Shown here piece after piece: positions 31,392 to 42,794 of a stretch of DNA of 43,158 nt. Under the pieces are notes generated by a model. It did no database searches. It had not been told where the DNA came from and worked only from the letters and a program-made list of their open reading frames with translations. Every line of letters begins with the position of its first letter. The first letter of the stretch is position 1. Source of the stretch: Guillardia theta CCMP2712 (taxonomy: Eukaryota > Cryptophyceae > Pyrenomonadales > Geminigeraceae); contig NW_005434669.1 in assembly GCF_000315625.1 (NCBI RefSeq), positions 221,238-264,395 on the forward strand, given 5' to 3'. The translations under genes were made by a program, and so were the position numbers.

Positions 31392-31653
31392 AGCGAAAGG
31401 ACATTGCACTCCCCAATGGTTGATTAGGATGAGCTGGATGGATTCTAGACCTTGCATGACGATCAAAGTTGGAAAAATAATTAAATGCAGGCAGCAGACA
31501 CGCTTTGTCTCGGTTTTTCCACCTCAGTCCGGTATCTGCCTGACAAAGGACTACTAAGACACCCTTTCTGTCTAGTTTGAATCTGGATCCCTATTGCTCT
31601 CCGCTGAGAGTATATTTTACTGGGTCATAGCCAAGAATTTTCATGCTTCATAA

Positions 31654-32475
31654 CTATTGGGACACGTAAGGAGCCTTCAAGAGATACAGCACCTGTACGT
31701 GACACGATGACAAGTTCAGCACTCCTTACACAAATTGCATAAAAACTCACCCTTCCGTTGCGCTCATTCTTGTGGAACTTGGACATGTCGGCCTGCACAT
31801 CGTCACTGATCCGCGACATGCCTTGAGCTGCGCCATCACCTTGGAATCCATCTTCTGGAATTCAGGAATGGACGCTCTGACCTCAGACATAGGATCGGGG
31901 TTGTAGGGAGGGGGCTTGCGGTTGATGTCTGAGGGCCTGGTCTTCCTGGGCCTGTTCTTTCTCGCCTGAGGTAAACGGTCAAATTGATCATCAAGATCCC
32001 AACAGAAATCTTTTGCAGAAGAAGGAATGGATGCTTCACCTTCAGAGCTCCCTTAGGATTCGGGTGGTGGGCCATGCTAAGGGATGAGACTCCAGTGCGG
32101 CATCTCAAACCCGCTCCCTGCTCATTCACAAACGACATAAGCTTATGACAAACTCATGATTTCAAGAGGAAGATAGCAAAATCTCCGTCCACGCATAGAA
32201 ACTACTTCTTTGTAACACAAACTTATGCAAAAGAACATTTTGAAATGCACACATGAACTCAAAAACCTCTCCAGCATGCTTTTAAACGGAAGGCCTCATC
32301 CGGAACATTGATCAGGGTTGATGTCGATTTCCTTCCTGTTCTGCCCTGACCATTCTGAGTCTGCTACATCTAGCTTCTTCCCATTCATGGCTGCTCTTAC
32401 CTGAGGAGCAACCGGCATGAAGGCTTCCGCGATTGATGCCATAGCAGCCGCGCACAAGATCAACAGTCGCGCCAT
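31654..32475 (-). CDS. Small plastid-targeted basic protein (possibly plastid ribosomal)
   Basis: Exon 1 (32475-32401) encodes a signal peptide with the secondary-plastid boundary: ILCAAAMASIAEAFMPVAPQ, where Phe follows the Ala cleavage site. Exon 2 (32117-32040) is a basic transit region (GAGLRCRTGVSSL) leading into MAHHPNPKGALK. Exon 3 from 31965 is very basic: ARKNRPRKTRPSDINRKPPP, then YNPDPMSEVRASIPEFQKM. Further sequence on the same strand gives SRISDDVQADMSKFHKNERN and, after an intron, VLYLLKAPYVSQ with TAG at 31654. The join between MDSK and SRISDD could not be made in frame, so the C-terminal half is provisional. The short Arg/Lys/Pro-rich mature part suggests a small plastid ribosomal protein (a PSRP5-like resemblance from memory, weak). 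It converges on the ATP synthase d gene. Confidence 0.6.
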
Positions 32476-33343
32476 GCTCGTGGGAGTCTCTGGAGGCCGA
32501 GGGTCTGGAATAGCGATGCGAGCGACAGTTTAAAAATATATTATATAATCACAACCCACCCTATTATACCGGTGCATTTTTCCTTATGATCACCGGGTAC
32601 TCTTAGTCTGAATCAAACCGAATAACGCAAGTCCAATACTATTGAAAGGGTGGGTGATCAATTATAATTTCAATGGTTATTCAGGGATGAAACGGGGGTG
32701 GGGTGGGGTGAATGTGGGTGGTGCCTTCAATTTTCTTTCTTTCGATCTCACGGGAGGCCGTGAGCCTTGGGACCACAGGTCGACTATTATATAATAAAAT
32801 CAGAGCAGATAACTATGAATAGTACGATATCGCCTCAAGTCCTCAGTACAAGGATAAAATATAAATATTTATTTGTAGATATGTGTTAATTATTGTTTTA
32901 AGTTCGTAGAAAACATAAAACTTATAAAAGTCGCATGCGGTTCAGGACAGTTACATTAGTCGTTACTTTATTCTACTTCACAGTTACGTACAGTTACAAG
33001 CTAGCGAAGGGGCACACCGTAATGGCAGACGGGCGACGGCTGGTAAGATAATGAGTGGCGAGATGGCAACAGGGGAGGAGGATACCAAGAAGAAGATAAT
33101 CTGTATGCAGAGAATGAGAGACAAAGGGGTTTGGCAGGGGACAGGTTAGACAAGTAAAGCAACAAGAGGTTTGGGATGAGTTGTCGATGAAATGCTTTAT
33201 TGGAGTGTACACAGGACCAGAAGTTGATTGTTTCTGTTGCCGGATAGAAACTCCCATGTTTAGCACCTAAATGATAATTAGTATCAGTCTTATGACCGTG
33301 CTTGCTTAGAAATTTTGAGAGAAGAGAACTGGGTGTACGGGAC
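32476..33343. other. Divergent intergenic region with second AT-rich island
   Basis: This lies between the plastid-targeted gene (-) and the FSNFN-repeat gene (+). It is AT-rich at 32525-32570 and 32780-32960, with a G-rich tract at 32694-32719 between. A minus-strand open frame (33001-33396) has no motif and was not called. Confidence 0.55.
32694..32719 (+). other. Potential G-quadruplex
   Basis: Runs of five, four, four and three G separated by 1, 1 and about 6 nt, within the AT-rich divergent region. The wording (gggggtggggtgggg) is almost the same as the tract at 9424 and at about 9598, and its complement occurs near 29705. Confidence 0.65.
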
Positions 33344-35582
33344 ATGCTTATAGTTACTGTGGTTCTCTGATAACTGTGGTGCAGCTCACGGTACAACGGG
33401 GCTTGCTGCTTCTCCTTTCTGCCGGTAACACATGGTTTGCCATGAAATTGCCGTTGAATTTACACCTCTTGTAGGTGTACTGCTGTCGTTGGATCGATCG
33501 GGAATCGTCCACCAGAGCTTGTTGTCAAAGAACACGGCGGAGAATGTAGAAGGGTCCCTTACGTACTTGGATCAACTTCACCCCGAGCAGAATCAAGCCA
33601 TCGGCAAGGTATCGATCTGGATGTTTTCTCTTGGTGATGGCTCAATCGCTGATCATATCTTACAGCATCGGTACAACTACCACAACTCCATCAGTGCGGC
33701 CAAAGAGCTCGACTCGTACTTCGACAACATCCCAACTCACGATGTAAACTCCGAGCATACCGGGACAAAGATCAGAAACCGTGCCATCGTACAGTCAGCG
33801 AATGCGGATGAGGAGTGGTCGAACGGTCGTCAGAATCTGCAGAAGGCGATCAACATCGTACAAAAGGACGGCGATGCTGCTCTGGAGAGAGCAGTTCAGA
33901 ACGGATTTTTATCTGATAGTTCCGCCGCATCATCCAGCAGCAAGTCACAGCAGACTGCAGGGATGGATGGGTCTAGAGCCAGAATGTATGCCAGGACGAT
34001 CGGGTCTCTCAAGGGTCAGATCCAGAAGGAGCAGGACCTGATGAAAAAGCTTCAGCGAGACTTGGCCGCGTCTTCTGAACAGAAATCGGCTGTGAAGCAG
34101 GACGACAAAACTCTTGACTTCAATCCTCAGAGCGAAGGCTGGAACTATGACCAGTTTTCAAATTTCAACCCACCAGTCTACCAAGGGCCATCGCCCAAGA
34201 AGGGCGCCAAGGCTGACAACAAGGACGTGGTTGCATCGGCGCAGGATGTTCTCCAGAAGGTGCGCGCAGTGTCTCAGAACATGGACGCTGAGAGGAAAGA
34301 ACTTGTCCATGCAAGAGAGTCAGTCAGAGAAGCGGAACAAGTGATTGACAGCTCGCTTCAAGGACTCGAAGATTCCAAGTCAGCGGACAAGGTTGCTTTG
34401 CATTAACATCTTTCACTGGACTCTGACATTTGAACAGACACAGTCCTTGAGGATTGCCAAAGAGGGTGACAAGAGCATGGACTTGAATCCTTACTACTCC
34501 AACGGGTGGGTTTATGACGAGTTCTCGAACTTCAATCGTCCCACCAACAAAGAGGTCGAGTATGTTCCGGCCGGTTACTACAACTCCAAGTATGGCTTCA
34601 CCACAGCAGATTTTCCTCCGAAGGCTCCAGTCCCAGAGCATGGAAGGTATGGTGATCTTGCTAGCAAGACCCAGTCACTCTCTTCGAACAAGGCTGCGGT
34701 TCAGCAGCAGCTCACTCGAATCCCCAAGGCTGGAGATAAGAGCATGGACCTCAACCCGTACTGGAGCAAGGGGTGGAACTACGACGAGTTCTCCAACTTC
34801 AACAAGCCCATGCAGAAGGAGGAGATGGTTCAGGCTGGGGAACTTAATAAGAAGTATGGGTTCACTACCGCTGATTTTCCTCCTAAAGCTCCCGTCCCTG
34901 AGCATGGGCGGTATGGAGATCTGGCGTCGAAGCAGATCCCCAAGCTTTCAGCAAAGCAAGTTAAGCTTGCGATGAAGCAGGATGAGAAGTCATATGATCA
35001 GACTCATCATGAGCTGAAGCTGGCTCAGGGAGCTTTGGCTGCCATGGAGAAGGATACTTTAAGGCACCACACGGTGGCGGAGAAAGGGGGTCTTCGCCCA
35101 GCCAAGGAGATTGAATGGGATAAGGAGAATATGATCAAGACCACTAGTGCCAAGAAGACAGTCGATGCCCTGTCGTCACAGCTCAAGCAGAGAGAATTGA
35201 AGCTCGACGCAGACGTCAACGAGATGATGGCTCTGCAAAAGAAGGCTGGCAAGTCGACCATGGGTTGGCTGGGCTCGCACATTCTCCACGGGCTGTCCGA
35301 CCGGGTAACTTTCGCTTCTTCTGCGTCCTCTGCATATCTAACCGAATCTCAGAGGAACGCTCCGACGAGTCAGCAGATGCATCTCTTGCACCGAACCAGC
35401 CCGCACGTCCAGACCAGGAGCACGCAGTTGAGGTCGCAGGTGAGCTAATCTGCTCCTTTGCCTGCTTGCTCGTGACCTCTTGTCAGCATGGTTCCCCGGA
35501 TCCAGCGCAGCGCGGGGCTGTCAGCTACATTAAGGACCTCGCTAGTGCTGGGCTATGTGGGATGTTTGGGGTTGCTTGCTAA
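33344..35582 (+). CDS. Secreted coiled-coil protein with FSNFN / GW repeats
   Basis: Exons 33344-33352, 33385-33424, 33475-33608, 33666-34391, 34438-35304, 35353-35439 and 35487-35582 join in phase to about 652 residues. The start gives a hydrophobic leader (MLILTVQRGLLLLLSAGVLL). A helical region with heptad-like charge follows (RTIGSLKGQIQKEQDLMKKL). Then come three copies of a tryptophan motif NPxxxxGWxYDxFSNFNxP: a lone degenerate one at residues about 207-232 and two nearly identical 68-70-residue copies (34462-34668 and 34729-34932). The full copies also contain KYGFTTADFPPKAPVPEHGR and YGDLASK. The C-terminal part is coiled coil (HHELKLAQGALAAMEKD; KKTVDALSSQLKQRELKL). I know no family with this repeat. 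The 48-nt intron at 35305 is a multiple of three without stop, so it may be retained. Probably an extracellular or vesicle structural protein, by inference. Confidence 0.7.
34462..34932 (+). repeat. Tandem coding repeat (GDKSMDLNP...GDLASK), two full copies
   Basis: Copies at 34462-34668 and 34729-34932, separated by a 20-residue spacer, are near-identical in protein (GDKSMDLNPY; EFSNFN; KYGFTTADFPPKAPVPEHGR; YGDLASK) but differ at many third codon positions. The duplication is therefore not recent and the protein sequence has been kept by selection. Confidence 0.85.
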
Positions 35583-35634
35583 ACGCTTGTATTTTGATTA
35601 CAACTCGTTTGATACATCTGTCACTCCAGACCTT

Positions 35635-37495
35635 TTAGTTCGCCTCTAATCCCTTCTTGTAAGCATCGAAATCGAAGAAGCACATGATCTTTCCAGTCAC
35701 CTGCACCTGACGTCAGTAAAATTCGACAAAGATCGATTACGTTTACATCGTCAAAGTCTGAATCGCCCCCACAACTGTTACCCGATGAGTACGCCGTCCA
35801 ATCGAACCCAGACTGAGAAGCAGGAGTGTCAACGAGGTCACAGGGCGCGAGCTGATGATCACCTTAACCAACTTTGCATTCGAGCAACAGGATTTTTCGT
35901 CGTCATCATTCTCATCACAGTTGCCGTACCAGTGCGCCCTGCGCTTTCCTGATCCCATGATGCTGTAGCTTTGCGCCGTTGCAACAGGGCCATCAATGAT
36001 TCCCTTGTTCCCGTACTTAGCAAGCATACAAATATTTCGAGCCTGATTGGACCCCGTTCCATGATGATTGTCATCAAACGTCTTCCCTCCGAAACGGAGC
36101 CCGTCGTCATTCGAAAGAATAAATCCTGCTTTCTCATCGCAGTGCTTGCACAGTTTCTCGCACTTGCCACACAGGTTGTCCTTTACGCCCAGCGCGAAGC
36201 AATTCTTCGTCTTCAAGTAGCACTGTCCTTCCGGCCACTCTCCGCTCGTCTTAACGTTGGCCACCTTGGGCGGACCGATGCCATTGAAACCGGCTTTTCC
36301 AGGAGGTCCAGGGGACCCGGGGGGGCCAGGTTTACCAGCCTGTCCCTTCTCACCTTCCGGTCCTCTCTTTCCTGGAGCCCCGTTCTTTCCTGAAGGGCCT
36401 GGAGCTCCCGGAGGTCCTGGGTAGCCGGGAGGACCTGCAGGGCTGAAGGAAGATAAGACATGAACATGCCCTCCTCCTCTCACCTCGAGATCCCTGGAGG
36501 CCCTGGCACCCCATCCTCCCCGTTCATCCCCGGAACTCCCTGCGAGCCTGGCAGGCCTCGAGCACCCGGAGGTCCCGGCAGGCCTTGAGGGCCCTGAGGA
36601 CCCCGTCTCCCCTGTCAGCAGCGCGTAAGAGGACAGCTGGGGCTGCAGCCTCAACTCACCTCAGGCCCCTTCCCTCCTGCAGGCCCGATGCTTCCCCTAG
36701 GGCCCTTCTTCCCTGGCCTTCCGCGGAGACCTGGTGGGCCGGGAGGACCCGGGTATCCTCGAGGACCGGAGGCGCCATAAGATCCTATAACATACTGCAT
36801 CAGCACACGCATCCTCCTCCTGCAGTGCGAGAGGGCACAAGGTCACCTTGAGGGCCTCGGAGCCCCGTCGGTCCCACTCCTCCTTTGGGCCCTGGGTCTC
36901 CTCGGGGCCCCCTAGGGCTGATTCGAATCCTCATCGTCTTCCAAGGGCCGTCCGTGTACGTTGACCTCTCGTCGCGCAACTCGTTCTTGAGGTCCTGAAG
37001 AGACTTCTTGAAGCTCTTGATCGTGACCCTTGTCCCTTGATCGTGCTGGAACACATCATCTGGATCCAGCCCGATGGAATCACCATCTAGCAGGTCCTCC
37101 ATCTTCCTCTCGGACTCTTTCATGTACTCGCTCTCCTTGAATGCCGGCTCCTGACAGTACAGCGAGGTGCACTTTGTTTTCTTCGCCAGAGCGATTCCAT
37201 GCACAGCATGTCGCACCGCATGATTGACTGCCGCTCCTTCTGGACCTTCATCTTCATCCAAGAAGCTGTCAATCTTTTGTTTCGCCAGCTCAAGGGGGGA
37301 ATCCAGAAGGTCGGCAAGCTTGCTTGAAACCAGCTTGTTGCCTCGGGCGACAGTCCCTTCTTGATACAACACATCGTCACCCCGCTTACTTGTTGAAATC
37401 CTTGTGACGAGTAGAACAAGAGAAACGGAGAGGAGGAGGAGGAGGAGGATCGCTCCTCCTGCCATCAACCCTCCTCCGCGCCGCCTGTCTGCCAT
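35635..37495 (-). CDS. Type II membrane collagen-like protein
   Basis: Five exons on the minus strand, starting at Met 37495 (an in-frame ATG also lies at 37516). The N-terminus is basic and cytosolic (MADRRRGGG), then a membrane anchor ([16 protein letters not shown]), an extracellular stem ([17 protein letters not shown]), and Gly-X-Y repeats spread over four exons (ends 36847, 36660, 36484): [55 protein letters not shown] and [20 protein letters not shown]. The triplet count is about 45 with few breaks. A Cys-rich C-terminal domain follows ([35 protein letters not shown]), ending in [21 protein letters not shown] at 35635. The plan (short cytosolic tail, anchor, stem, collagen helix, globular Cys-rich head) recalls transmembrane collagens and collagen-like receptors of animals; role here unknown, probably cell surface. 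It ends 52 bp from the convergent FSNFN-repeat gene. Confidence 0.85.
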
Positions 37496-37699
37496 GGCTG
37501 TCACGAAGAGCCGCACAAATTGCAGGTACTCTGAATTCTTTCAACATCTTCATGAAACTCAATATACCACCCCTCCTCAGACCTATAAAGTACCCCTCCA
37601 TCTGATCAAGTTTCTACCAGCGAGCTCGTTCTCGCAAAATCAGATTTAACTGAACCTCCCTTCAAGTTTTAATTATTGGTGGTAATTTTGAAATCAAAA

Positions 37700-40600
37700 C
37701 TAGACTGACCATTTCCTAGAGGACTTGTGCTTCCATGTGGTGAGCCTGCGCTCGAAGATGTTCTTTGCCTTGGAGAGGTTGGAGCCGGCCTGAGCCAATC
37801 AGCATGAGAACGGGAACGAGAATGAGATCTGTCTTTCATGCTCCTGTCAACAGAGACTGCTCTCCTGCTATCGTCCTTGCTCCACTCCTCTTGCACAACA
37901 TGCAACTCATCGACACAAGTACAAAAACCTCACCTTCCATGGGACGGATACGGCGAGGTTGATCTCTTTCATGAATGAATCCATGTCCTTCAGTTCTCGA
38001 CTGAGGCAATCTTTCAGTAAACGTCAAGTGACAAACTGAAGATCAACACCAGAGGCTGGTGAAGAATGCACGTCGGCTGCCTTCAGGAGTCATCTTTGCT
38101 ATCATGCACCTCAGGGCAAGATCTTGAATCTTCAGTCTCGTCTTGATCATGTTCAATCTGTCATCTCCTTGGCTCTCTAGCTGCTCAGTGAAGGATGTCA
38201 GCGAAGCACCTGCAGCAAACTCTCTCACCTCTTCCCAGAGGTTAGCCACTCTCTCTCGGGCTCTGCTAGCAAGCTTGTCATGCTCCCTGACCTCCAGGTT
38301 CGGGCTCGATCGGATCCAGTCTTGGTTGTTGAGAGTGTCTTCCAGATGGGTCAGCCGCTGTCCCTGCAGCGCAAGGTCGTTGAGGAAGGAGTCTGTGTCT
38401 GAAGGAAGGTTGGATCCGCTCATGGACGATCGCAGGGTCGAGATCTGCAGCAGCATCCTCGCCAGCTCCTTCTTCGAGTGGTTGTCGCCCAGCGCTCGCA
38501 CGACGGCCTCGAGGTCCTGAGGGAGGAGGATGGAGATGAAGGCAGCGACAGCCGCGTGCCTGACGAACGTGTCGGTGTGATTCATGATCTTCAAGATATC
38601 GGCCATCGCCTTGCGATCTCCTTTCGGGCAGAATAGCATCATGGCTTCCTTGGCAACCCAACGGCAGTGACCGTCTTCGTGCAGAAGCAACGGGAGTGTC
38701 ATTGGCACGACTTGAGATGGGTTGTTTTCCACGAGCTTTTGCAAACTCTTCATTGCAGCTGAGCGAACATCGTGATTTGCTTGCTGGAGGCATGCGATGA
38801 CGCAGTCTATCGCTGTTTGATTCCCATGAGGAACGACGAGATGCAAGCATTCGAGAATGCACTCGAGCTTTGATGTCAGAGTCTTCCTTTTCCCTTGGAT
38901 CGATTCATCATTGATATCGCTTCCTCGCATGCTATTCTCGCCTCCCTCGATTTGCTTTCCTTCCTCAGCGTCAAGCTGGCTGTACTCCTGCAGCACCTGA
39001 CCCATTAGCTCGACCGACTGGGACATGTAGTCTTCATAAAAATACGGTCTGACGGGGTAGCCTTGTCGAAATGCTGATTGAATGAGTACGAGCGCTGAAT
39101 TTCGAATCTCAAAGTCATCGTTCACTAGCCCATTCATGACTTGATCTAGAATGCTCTTATTCTGCAGGTCACATATGTCCATGAGTGCTACTCTGACGGC
39201 TGCGTAGACATGCTTGCTGTCATCCCCGTAGTTCTTGTTCCACGCTGTCATGAGTGCCTTCATGACAAGTGAGGATGGTGTCAACTGACTGATCCCAAGA
39301 AAGGCGCATTCACCTTAACCACAGGAGAGTTTGCTCCGAGTCTGACAAGGTTGTCTTCTTTGATGCTCTTCTCTTTCATCCATTGCGACACGACTCTGAC
39401 CGCCTCAAGACAAACGTACCAAACCCCGTCGTCGAGCAACTGCATCGCTAGCGACATCGTTTGCTCAGACTGCAAACTCGTATTAGACCAGGGAAAGCCT
39501 TGTCTCGAAAACTCTCACGAAGTTTGAATCTCTGCTTGCCAGAGCCTGACATGCTTGGATCGCGCTGTGCCTGACCTGAAGGAAACATCACCAACAGGTC
39601 AACGGGGAGGATGAATGTAGCATCACCTCTGGGTTTGGATCTTCAGTGCAGGACTTGAGGACATTTACCACCTGCTCACTCACTCGGTCTGAAGCCAGTG
39701 AGGTGACGATTTGCAAGGCTTGCGTTCTTATCGACACGTCCATTCTTTGACGCCACTCAGCGAATCAATAGCCAACCTCTCAAACAACATACTTGGAGGA
39801 GCCTGGCCGTTGACAGAGAGATCCGAGCTCAACTATGAGTGCTGGCGCTCTTGCTCTGTTGGCTCCCTTGAGCACATCAGCTACCTCGTGTCGGATGTTG
39901 GCGTCAGTATCGCACAACATGGCGACGAAGGCTGGGGGAAGCAGTCACAAAGCCGCGACAGCTCCAAGGGGTCACCTGACGAGTACGACAGTGAAGGATC
40001 AAACCTCACAATCATTGTAGTCGCTGTGTGTCTTATCGCCTTGTGAAAGTCCAGCAGCTGCACACGTCAAGAAACAGAAGTTAAGTCGTAAGTGGACACA
40101 TGATCATGCAAATCACATGATACAGTAGATACCGACAGACACGCTTTCTCTCGGACACGTCGAAAAGTGCTTCATGGACATATGATCACAGTCTCGAACA
40201 GGACAAAGTGAACTTGTTTTCTTTTCCTCACCTGTCAGCGATTTGATTCCGGCTATTCTCACCTCTGTTTCTTCGATTTCTTCTTCGAGCCGAAAATCTC
40301 CTTCTTCCAGGCATTTCCTCTCAAACTCAGCAAAACCTGCACCAGCAAATGGTTGTAACTCCATACAGCAAGGAGTAACCAACAGGAGACAGCTGCTTTT
40401 TTGATACATACATGTATCCTCATCACCGGTCTCAAGGTCTCCATCTTCATCGTGCGCCTTTATTTTGAGACCAATCTTGTCTTTCTCAACTGTTTTGTGT
40501 CTGCAGTCGACCACAGACAACAAGTGCAACACCGACGATCGACACTGTTCTGATATTAGCTTGCTTTCAGACTTGCAGACATGACAAGCTCACTCGCGAG

Positions 40601-42538
40601 AAGTCGCAAGAGGCAACTTGTCGGAGAGCATCGCAAGCTGTCCGTCTCAATTCCTTGGGTAAATGGTGTAAGACAGACGAAAGTCAACGATCTTGCTGAA
40701 ATCTACCTCACGCGAGTCACAAAGAGCAGAAGCAAAACAATTGTCTGATTGAAACAAGAGGGCCAAACATCAACAACAGACAGACGACAAGGCATCATAC
40801 CTAGATCTTCTGTTTCAAATGGATCCAAAGAGCTGTAAATGTGTCAGACATGTACGAAAGTTCTCCGTCGCAAGCGACTAACCCTGTCCTATCTACATTG
40901 ATCGGGCTGTTAGGGAAGAGAACCTTTGAAGCTGAGATCGCTACCCTTCGAATTTCCCAATTCTCGTGCTTCATGTGCGGGACAAGTTCCCTCCGTCTCC
41001 TCCTCGTTCCCTCGTCATCCCTTGTGATGATTCCTTTCTCAGCAAGACTGCTGATCGCTTCCAAAGCTCGCTCTCTGACTGCCCTTTCTTCATCTCCCAA
41101 TGACTGTATAACACATCCCACCACAGAAGAACCTTAGAACCCGTCATTGTCTCCAACGATTGAGAAGGAAATACCTCTCAGACAGAAACAGTCTAAGAGC
41201 TCGAGGATTGCGATGCGAACAAACATGTTTTCTTCCTGCATGATCTGCACAAGGTCTTCCACGAAAGTTTGCAGCAATATTTCTTGACATTCTTTCAACT
41301 CGTTGTCGGCGCGGGTTCTTTGCATCTCAAGAGCCATGGATGACATGGTTTGCAGAAGAGCTTCTCTGAAATAGCACGTGCAGATGTCGTTCTGAAACCT
41401 CTGCACCAGCCTGGTAAGAGTTGACTTGAAATCTGCAGGGAGCGTGAGAGAAGAAAGCTTGGCAATAAAACATTTCTTGTTTACCATTGCGACAGATTCT
41501 CCCGAGCGTTTCTGCAGCTGTAAAACGCAAGGATCTTCGGTGTATGTCAGCAAAAAAATCGTATTCATTTCACTCCTTCACTACCTATCGAACTCTTCAA
41601 GCAGCTCCGTGACGACTGTCAGGATCCTTTCATCGTCTTCACAGCAAGAGATGGCTCAGAGTGTCAGCAAGCGAGAAAGAATCAAGTACCCGTCTTTGAC
41701 GAAGCTTTGTAAATCACCCCCAATGTTTGCAAGTAGCCCTCTTTGAGCCTGGGACATTTTCATCCGCCCCAAACTAGCTATGGCCAACAAGACCTGGCCG
41801 AGATCCTCGAACTTATTCTAGACATGACAAGCTTCACCTGCACCAGACCATTTCACACAAATAACATCTTCTTCTCTCATGACAGCACAGGCTCAGACTC
41901 AGATCCGAAGCACGGCTCATTCCCGATCAAACTGGAGATGCTGGAGAAGGCTGCTTTCCGGTGCGGGATGTGCGGGTCCTCCAAGAGTTCTAGCAGCTTC
42001 TTCACCTTGCCATAGGGAAGCTTTCAGTGTCGACATGCTCATATCTTCACCTTACAAGGTCCGAATGCTTCTTGCCATACTCGTCCCTGATAGCTGTCAG
42101 CAGACCGAACCAACACATACAGACTCGATGCCTCGATATTTCGAAGAGAATGGCAGAGAGTTCAGTTGGTTTGCTGGTTGTTGTCAGGGTTGGCTTGTCC
42201 TCCTGCACAAGGCGCATGTTACAGGTTTCTATCGATACATCTTGACACACCATGTACTTACCAACTGCCAGATCGGAGCTCCATCGACAGAGGACCTGAC
42301 TATCCAGCCTTCTGAGACTTTTCCTCCCTATTACATCATCAATCATCGTTTCATGAGCAGCAGAGAGGTGATTGTTGTGCACGTCTGTGAACGAGAGATT
42401 GACGTGTAAGTCTGCATGTTCTTTCACCTGACTTCTTGTTTCAACACTCTGAGAGAGGTAGTCGTCTATTCTCCTCAACAGGCTCTTTCGCACAGCTTCG
42501 TCGACGATGTCAAGTACAACATCCTTGCATGTTGACAT
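37700..42538 (-). CDS. HEAT-repeat protein, multi-exon
   Basis: Start exon 42538-42428 gives MSTCKDVVLDIVDEAVRKSL. Many exons then encode antiparallel helix pairs typical of HEAT/ARM solenoids: VKKLLELLEDPHIPHRKAAF (about 41980), AAETLGRICRNGK (about 41510), LGDEERAVRERALEAISSLA (41090), MKHENWEIRRVAISASKVLF (40970), SIRTQALQIVTSLASDRVSE (39740) and LLDDGVWYVCLEAVRVVSQW (39450). A single long exon follows to 38050 (DCVIACLQQANHDVRSAAMK; HTDTFVRHAAVAAFISILL), ending in helical non-repeat sequence. The obvious stop at 38043 is probably intronic: a donor at 38049 joins exon 38000-37934 (RELKDMDSFMKEINLAVSVP) and then 37789-37700 (GSNLSKAKNIFERRLTTWKH), TAG at 37700. HEAT arrays are scaffolds; no specific orthologue is recognised. 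Interrupting minor exons between 39.5 and 41.8 kb were only partly resolved. Confidence 0.7.
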
Positions 42539-42794
42539 CTGCCATGATCGTCACCGACATGATCTGAGTTCTTCGGTCGACATGCTCACGGCTTGTTTGC
42601 TGTCGCCATTCTTCATCGCCTCCCCCATCTCTCAGACCATCTCCCCGTCAACTGCTCTTACCACCCCTACCCCTTTCTGAAATAAATACACCCGTATATT
42701 CTACCTTGACTACCCTAGTGATGAGATCGCGCCCTCGTACCCCTACCCCTGATTTGTTCGAGACCTCCACGCCATGCGGCTCGTAAGCTTCGCG

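Noticed and set aside
33001-33396. 131-codon minus-strand frame
   Set aside because: No motif, lies in the divergent region and overlaps the leader exons of the FSNFN gene.
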